The notes under the pieces: model-generated
The model's database searches: none
The model's input: the letters and a program-made list of their open reading frames with translations, nothing else
What the model was told of the DNA's origin: nothing
Origin: Eunapius fragilis
Taxonomy: Eukaryota; Porifera; Demospongiae; Spongillida; Spongillidae
Reading direction: 5' to 3'
NCBI GenBank assembly: GCA_963681505.1
Contig: OY811992.1
Coordinates: 3,781,389-3,845,388 of the forward strand
DNA: 64,000 nucleotides
Program-made: the position numbers and the translations under genes
Part shown: positions 59,188 to 64,000 of the stretch, piece after piece
Numbering within the stretch: the stretch's first letter is position 1
How the letters are laid out: each line of letters starts with the position of its first letter

Positions 59188-59967
59188 ACAACCAATAAAC
59201 TAGAAGCCCGCCTTTTCAAACACTTAGACACGAACTGATCCGGTACTCGTAAGTACATTTTAAAAAAAAGGGCGCCCTAAAATTGATTGGTCGAAGATCG
59301 TAATTTACGGGTAATGAAGAGGCGTGGTTAGCAGTCACGTGATTGTGCTATCGCGTGTGATACTGAGGCTGCGTGCGGCTGTCGGCAGCTTCATCAATAA
59401 CTAGATAGTCCAAGAAATCCAACGCGAGTTCTAGAGGTGAGCCCAAATAGTATTAATTCTTTGTTGAAGCGTGTGTCGTACACGGTCGCCATGATGGGAT
59501 ACACGTGTTTTGTGTAATCCCGGGGCTGCCTATAATACCGCTAGCGGGAAGGGGCTGTGGCTGTGGTCGACGTTGGGTATGCCGCGAGCTGGTTTGCACG
59601 TTATGTGGTTCGACCGTAGAATACTAGACCAGAATTCAACGGATTCGCTTTAATTATATTCATAACACATGCCCTAGTCGATTCTGACCAGAATCCTTAC
59701 AGCGGTTATGAATAATGATGGGGAAGCTAAACTACATGAATGCCGGCCTGGCAGCTACATTGCAGTAAGTCCAAAGCCTTGGTCAGCATTTACCAACGGC
59801 TGAACCTCACTTTGGTTCGCTGCGTAGCCAGGGCCTTACTTTCCCGTGTCGGCACCTAGACCCCAGAGGGTTAAAACTTTAGTTTAGGACTCCCTCGTGA
59901 TTTCATTTTGTTCATGTTATTGATACGTGCTACTGTTTAATGTTGGAAAATAATAAAAATAATAATA

Positions 59968-61658
59968 ACTTGGCCCAATGTTGTTTGCTCTGGTCCTCCG
60001 TAAACTGGTATCTTCCGTGGAGGCAGATGATGGCTGCTATAACCTCCTTTTGAACCTTTGGTATCTTGATGATGGGGTCCTGGCAGGAGACCGATTGGCA
60101 GTGTCACGTGCCTTAAACCTTATTGAAGAGTTGGGTCCAAACCTGGGCCTTCACATTAATCTTCCAAAATGTGAGTTATTCAGTAGGAATGGTAGTGCAT
60201 TGTTCCCACCAGAGGTGAAAGTATCCAACTCATCAAATTTGGAGGTCCTTGGAGTTCCAGTTGGGGACTTCATCCACTGTTCCCGGGTCATTTCTGAGAA
60301 ATGTGCTCAGAGCAGTGTTACTTTCGGCTATTGTAGATGTCTCAGTGGTAGACTTGCATGTCTCCCTATCTCTGCTTCGTATATGTGGAGGTTTTTGTAA
60401 ACTTATCCATCTGGCCAGAGCCACTCCACCTAGTCTTTGTGTGGACAGTTTGAAACACTTTGATGATGAAGTCAGGAAATGCTTTGCTTCATGTCTGGCT
60501 TTATCTATCCCTGATAGTAATTGGAACCAGGCACAGCTTAGCCTCAGCTCTGGTGGGTTAGGGCTCCGTTCCCTTGCACTGTATGTTCCAGCTGCTTCTT
60601 TGGCAGCCTCGGGGTGTGCTAGTCCTGGCAACATGCATCTAGAGAAGGCTGTGGCGTCTTTCAACAATCAGGTCTCCATGCTTGATGTTATAACAGTTGA
60701 CACGGTCCTAGCAGTCCCTCCACATCAACATACTTTGTCCAAAAAGCTGGACCATCAACTATTCCAGTCTCTCCTGTCCTCGGCTTCCCCTGTAAACAAG
60801 GCACGTCTCCTATCTGTGTCTGCTTCACATGCAAGTTCCTGGATCTCAGTGGTCCCTTCTACGAGCCTTGGTCATCATCTTGATCCTGCTGAATGTCAAA
60901 CAGCCATCAAATGGTGGCTTGGCCTGGACACATCCGGAGGCTCCCTTTGTCCTTTCTGCTCTGGCATCGCCCTGGACCCTCTTGGACACCATGCCATCTC
61001 TTGTAGACATGGTGGGTTTGTTGTTCTTCGTCCTAACCACCTCCGTGACACCATAGCCAACTTCTGTCACCGTGCCCACCTTTCGGTGAAAGTGGAAATG
61101 GGACATGGGCTATCCCCAAGTCATTCTAATTCCTGTCCAGCTGACATTCTTGTTCAGGGCTGGGATAGGGGTCGCCCTGCAGCCTTTGATGTGACAGTGA
61201 CCTCTCCTCTCACTCCAGCCATCATGGAGGAGACTAGTGCCTTGGCAGGTGCTGCAGCTCACATTGCTGAAACAAGAAAGCACTCAGCCAATGATGCCAA
61301 GTGTGAGGAGTTGGGCTGGGTGTGCATCCCATTGGCTGTGGAATCCTATGGTAATTGGGGGATGGAGGCTCGTTCCACTCTCAAACGCTTGGCCTCCCTA
61401 ATTGCCATCTATGAGTCACGCATAATGGCTTCGGTGTTGTCAGAGCTATAGGGCCACCTCAACTTATCTTTAGTTAGGTCAGTAGCAAGAGCCATAATGG
61501 GTAGGGAGTCTATGGGAGTGGGTTGTTAGGCTGTTTATGCATACATAATGTGTAGATAGTGTGCATTAGTTCTATTGTATACACTTTTACTTGGTGTGTT
61601 GATTCCGTGCTTTATATTCCTTTGAAGATTTATTAAAATAATAATAATAATAATAATT
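59968..61658 (+). mobile_element. Retroelement copy 1: reverse transcriptase C-half plus zinc finger and nuclease-like domain
   Basis: 5'-truncated inside the reverse transcriptase. The palm motif C is NLWYLDDGVLAGD (near 60050-60090), followed by a LGLHINLPKCELF segment. A frameshift lies between about 60249 and 60400, after which the frame is open to 61451. The C-terminal part has IKWWLGL, a zinc-finger-like CPFCSGIALDPLGHHAISC, then SCPADILVQGWDRGRPAAFD VTVTS with the spacing of a PD-(D/E)XK-type nuclease. Such an arrangement resembles site-specific non-LTR elements of the R2/NeSL type; this is inference. The copy ends in an (AAT)n tail (61637-61658). An identical tail type at 59947-59965 suggests another copy's 3' end just upstream. 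Confidence 0.78.
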
Positions 61659-61659
61659 T

Positions 61660-63970
61660 CTAAGCATCCTAAGAGTCCTCTTCCATCTCCACCTTCTGCA
61701 ACTTCAGCACCACTTCTCCCTTCTGATTTTGACTTGAAAGCAATATTACATTCGTTTCCAAAGAGCACAGCCTGTGGTCCATCAGGCCTACGCATACAGC
61801 ATTTGATTGAGGTAGCTAGTATTCCAATGCCGTCTCCAATTTGTGCAGTCCTCAGGGATGTAGTAAATTTACTTATGTCAGGTAAGGTTGCTGTTTCTGT
61901 GGCAAAGTTTATGGAAGGGGGTAGTCTTGTGGCCTTGGAGAAGAATAAGCCAAATTGCCCACCTGATGTATGTCCAATTGCTGTTGGTGAATCTTTAAGA
62001 CGACTGGCTAGCAAATGTATTTGTGCTATAGTTAAGAACAAGGCCTCCGAATTTTTTTCCCCTTTCCAGCTAGGAGTGGCCTGCCCTTCAGGGACTGAAA
62101 AAGTTATTCATGGTTTGAAAAGTTGTGTGGATGATAATTGGCTCAATGGGGACTTTGCTGTTATGAAAATTGATCTACGTAACGCATTTAATCTGGTGTC
62201 TAGGCAAGCTGTGCTGAATGCTGTTAATCTCCATTTCCCGGAACGGTTGTCATGGTCTACCTGGTGTTACGGTCAATACCCTATACTGTGGCACACTCTT
62301 GGTTCCATTACATCTGAATCAGGTGTCCAGCAGGGAGATCCCTTAGGCCCTTTGCTTTTTTGTCTGGTTTTACATTAAGTAGTTTGTGCCATTGTTACTG
62401 ACAGTGAATGTGCCTCTCTGTTGTTTCATCGGTGGTATCTAGATGATGGTGTTGTGGCCGGTCCCATCTCTGCTGTTTTACTTGTGCTTTCCATCATAAC
62501 AGACTTGGGACCTCCTCTTGGCCTTCATATCAACCTGTCTAAATGTGAATTATTCAGTGTCAATGATCTTAGTAGGTTCCCAAATGAAATGAAAAAATCC
62601 AACGTGCCTCATTTCGATATACTAGGGGCCCCAATAGGAGATTTTTTGTTCTGTGCCAAGTATATTGCTCAAAAGCGTACAGATGCCTCCAAGTTGCTCC
62701 CAGGTAGGTTCTTCAGATCAATGCTTCTACTTCGTCAATGTGGAGGGTTTTGTAGGTTGATACATCTGGCTAGAACTATCCCACCTTTTTTAGCTGGTGA
62801 TGCCTTCAGTCTATTTGATGATGAGGTGCGGCAGTGTTTTGCAGAGTGTACTGCGGTAGACACTTCTGACTCTGCATGGCTGCAGGCGCAACTTATTAAA
62901 GTCGAGGCGGTCTAGGCTTGCGACGTGTGTCCTACCATTCTCCTGATGCGTATTTAGCTTCAGCTGTCAGTTCAGGCTTATCTTATGAGGTTTGTAGGTA
63001 CTTGCACCACTCTGTAGACCTTTACAACAACCTTGTTGATCCTCCTGACTCACTTACTTCGGATTTTGTTGACAACAGCTGTTCCTCCACCACCCAGAAG
63101 TTCCTGTCAAACAAAATAGAGGATTTTCAGTTCAGGAAATTGTTTAATAACTCCACTCCAATCGACAGGGCACGTCTGTTGTCAATTTCATCACCTCATG
63201 CCTCAGCTTGGCTATCAGTTACTCCATCCCCTAGCATAGGCCTTCACTTGGAGCCTTCTGAATTTCAGGCGGCAATAAAATGGTGGCTCGGTATACCAGT
63301 TGCTCAACGCCAAAGTTGCACTCAGTGCAATGCTGCCTTGGATGATTATGGTCATCATGCACTGTGTTGCAAGTTGGGAGGTGATGTCGTCTCCCGTCAT
63401 AACAAGTTGAGAGACATCTGTAATGATTTCTGTCACCGTGCCTGTCTTGCTCCACAGCTAGAGATGGGAGGGTGGTCAAAGGGAACATACTCGTCCAGCT
63501 GATGTTCTTGTTCCAAACTGGGTCCCGAGTAAGTCAGCAGCATTTGACCTGTCTGTCACATCAACGCTTAACGCAGATGTTTTTCAAGAAGCGAGTGTGA
63601 CAGCAGGTTCGGCTGCTATGGCTGCCCAGATCCGCAAGCACAGGGTTAACGATGGAAGGTGCAGTGAACTAGGCTGGGTTTGTATTCCTCTTGTAGTGGA
63701 GACATGTAGATGTTGGGGTACTGAGGCTATTCAGGCACTATCAAGACTTGCCACACGTTTGTCCACCAGGCATGGTCTCCCCAAGTCGCTAGTGTGTAAC
63801 AAACTATTTGGTGGACTAAGTTTAGCCCTTGTGAGAGCAAACTCTTCAGCCATCCTATCCCACTCCCTATAAACTGTGCATGTTGATGCTGTAGGTAGAT
63901 TTTGTTTTGTGCATACTGTATCATATATCTGAAATAGTTAATTGACCTTATTATTAAAATATATGTATAC
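61660..63970 (+). mobile_element. Retroelement copy 2: reverse transcriptase with frame breaks
   Basis: It starts directly after the (AAT)n tail of copy 1. The reverse transcriptase fingers and palm are seen: ACGPSGLRIQHL, CPIAVGESLRRLASK, motif A MKIDLRNAFNLVS (near 62165), motif B SGVQQGDPLGPLLF (near 62325) and motif C HRWYLDDGVVAGP (near 62435). An in-frame TAA at 62376-62378 splits motifs B and C. A frameshift at about 62915 and breaks at about 63500-63597 split the zinc-finger (CTQCNAALDDYGHHALCC) and C-terminal parts. It ends in AAT repeats at about 63955-63985. Not functional as read. Confidence 0.8.
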
Positions 63971-64000
63971 AAAAATAATAATAATGCTCAGATCTAGGAT

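Larger units (their letters stand above)
57388..59745. mobile_element. DNA element with ~490-bp terminal inverted repeats
   Basis: Left arm 57388 to about 57889 (begins CGGCATTCATGTAGTTTAGC) and right arm about 59261-59745 are near-perfect complements, apart from about 20 bp missing in the right arm near its inner end. No transposase of its own is visible between the arms. Confidence 0.88.

Noticed and set aside
1..64000. tRNA and rRNA genes
   Set aside because: No cloverleaf with B-box-like GGTTCGAATCC or rRNA core sequence was noticed by eye. A covariance-model scan was not possible, so this is only an absence of evidence.

Overview
The window is animal nuclear DNA, most likely from a sponge (demosponge). 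It is AT-rich, has spliceosomal genes with many introns of 50-100 nt, microsatellites, MITEs and broken retroelements, and no bacterial operon structure. Two multi-domain membrane proteins (a beta-helix/7TM-type protein and a NIDO-EGF-TM protein) look like families that are expanded in sponge genomes. The species assignment is inference.

Layout. 0-6 kb is compact and housekeeping-like: the 3' end of a phytanoyl-CoA dioxygenase gene, NDUFA8, a purple acid phosphatase on the minus strand and a divergently transcribed DUF4419 gene. 6-11 kb is intergenic with fragments of one retroelement family. 11.4-15.2 kb is a large Pmp-like multi-pass membrane protein gene carrying one in-frame stop. 17.1-21.2 kb is a NIDO-EGF-EGF-TM gene with at least nine exons. 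22-27.7 kb is repeats, including a 2.5 kb palindrome. 32.8-40.2 kb is a transposon-rich insertion. 57.4-59.7 kb is a long-TIR element with a nested element, and 60-64 kb holds two degraded copies of a reverse transcriptase element with a C-terminal nuclease-like domain.

The most remarkable part is 27.9-31.3, 42.8-45.8, 48.3-50.5 and 53.2-56.7 kb. Four paralogous arrays (three on the minus strand, one on the plus strand) are built from a roughly 85-bp unit. Each unit is a complete small intron, from GTAAGTATCAATG to GAACAATGCAG, and successive introns are separated by exactly 3 nt (occasionally 6, 9 or 12). Read in splicing orientation, each array is a chain of one-codon exons. Three arrays are preceded by a conserved signal-peptide exon, a short intron whose length differs modulo 3 between copies, and a polar propeptide-like exon. 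All four are followed by a cysteine-rich terminal exon, and the phase is 0 throughout the one-codon chain. The one-codon exons hold no stop codon. They share a cysteine framework (C...C-x3/4-C...CCC), while many other codons differ between copies, always non-synonymously. My reading is a family of secreted cysteine-rich peptides in which most residues are each encoded by a separate exon. To my knowledge this gene architecture has not been described. Copies A (minus) and C (plus) look intact; B and D look decayed. The copies lie in tandem segmental duplications of about 5 kb, with C inverted.

The functional reading of the arrays, and any host-defence or venom-like role, is inference. Splicing was not observed, only its sequence signals.
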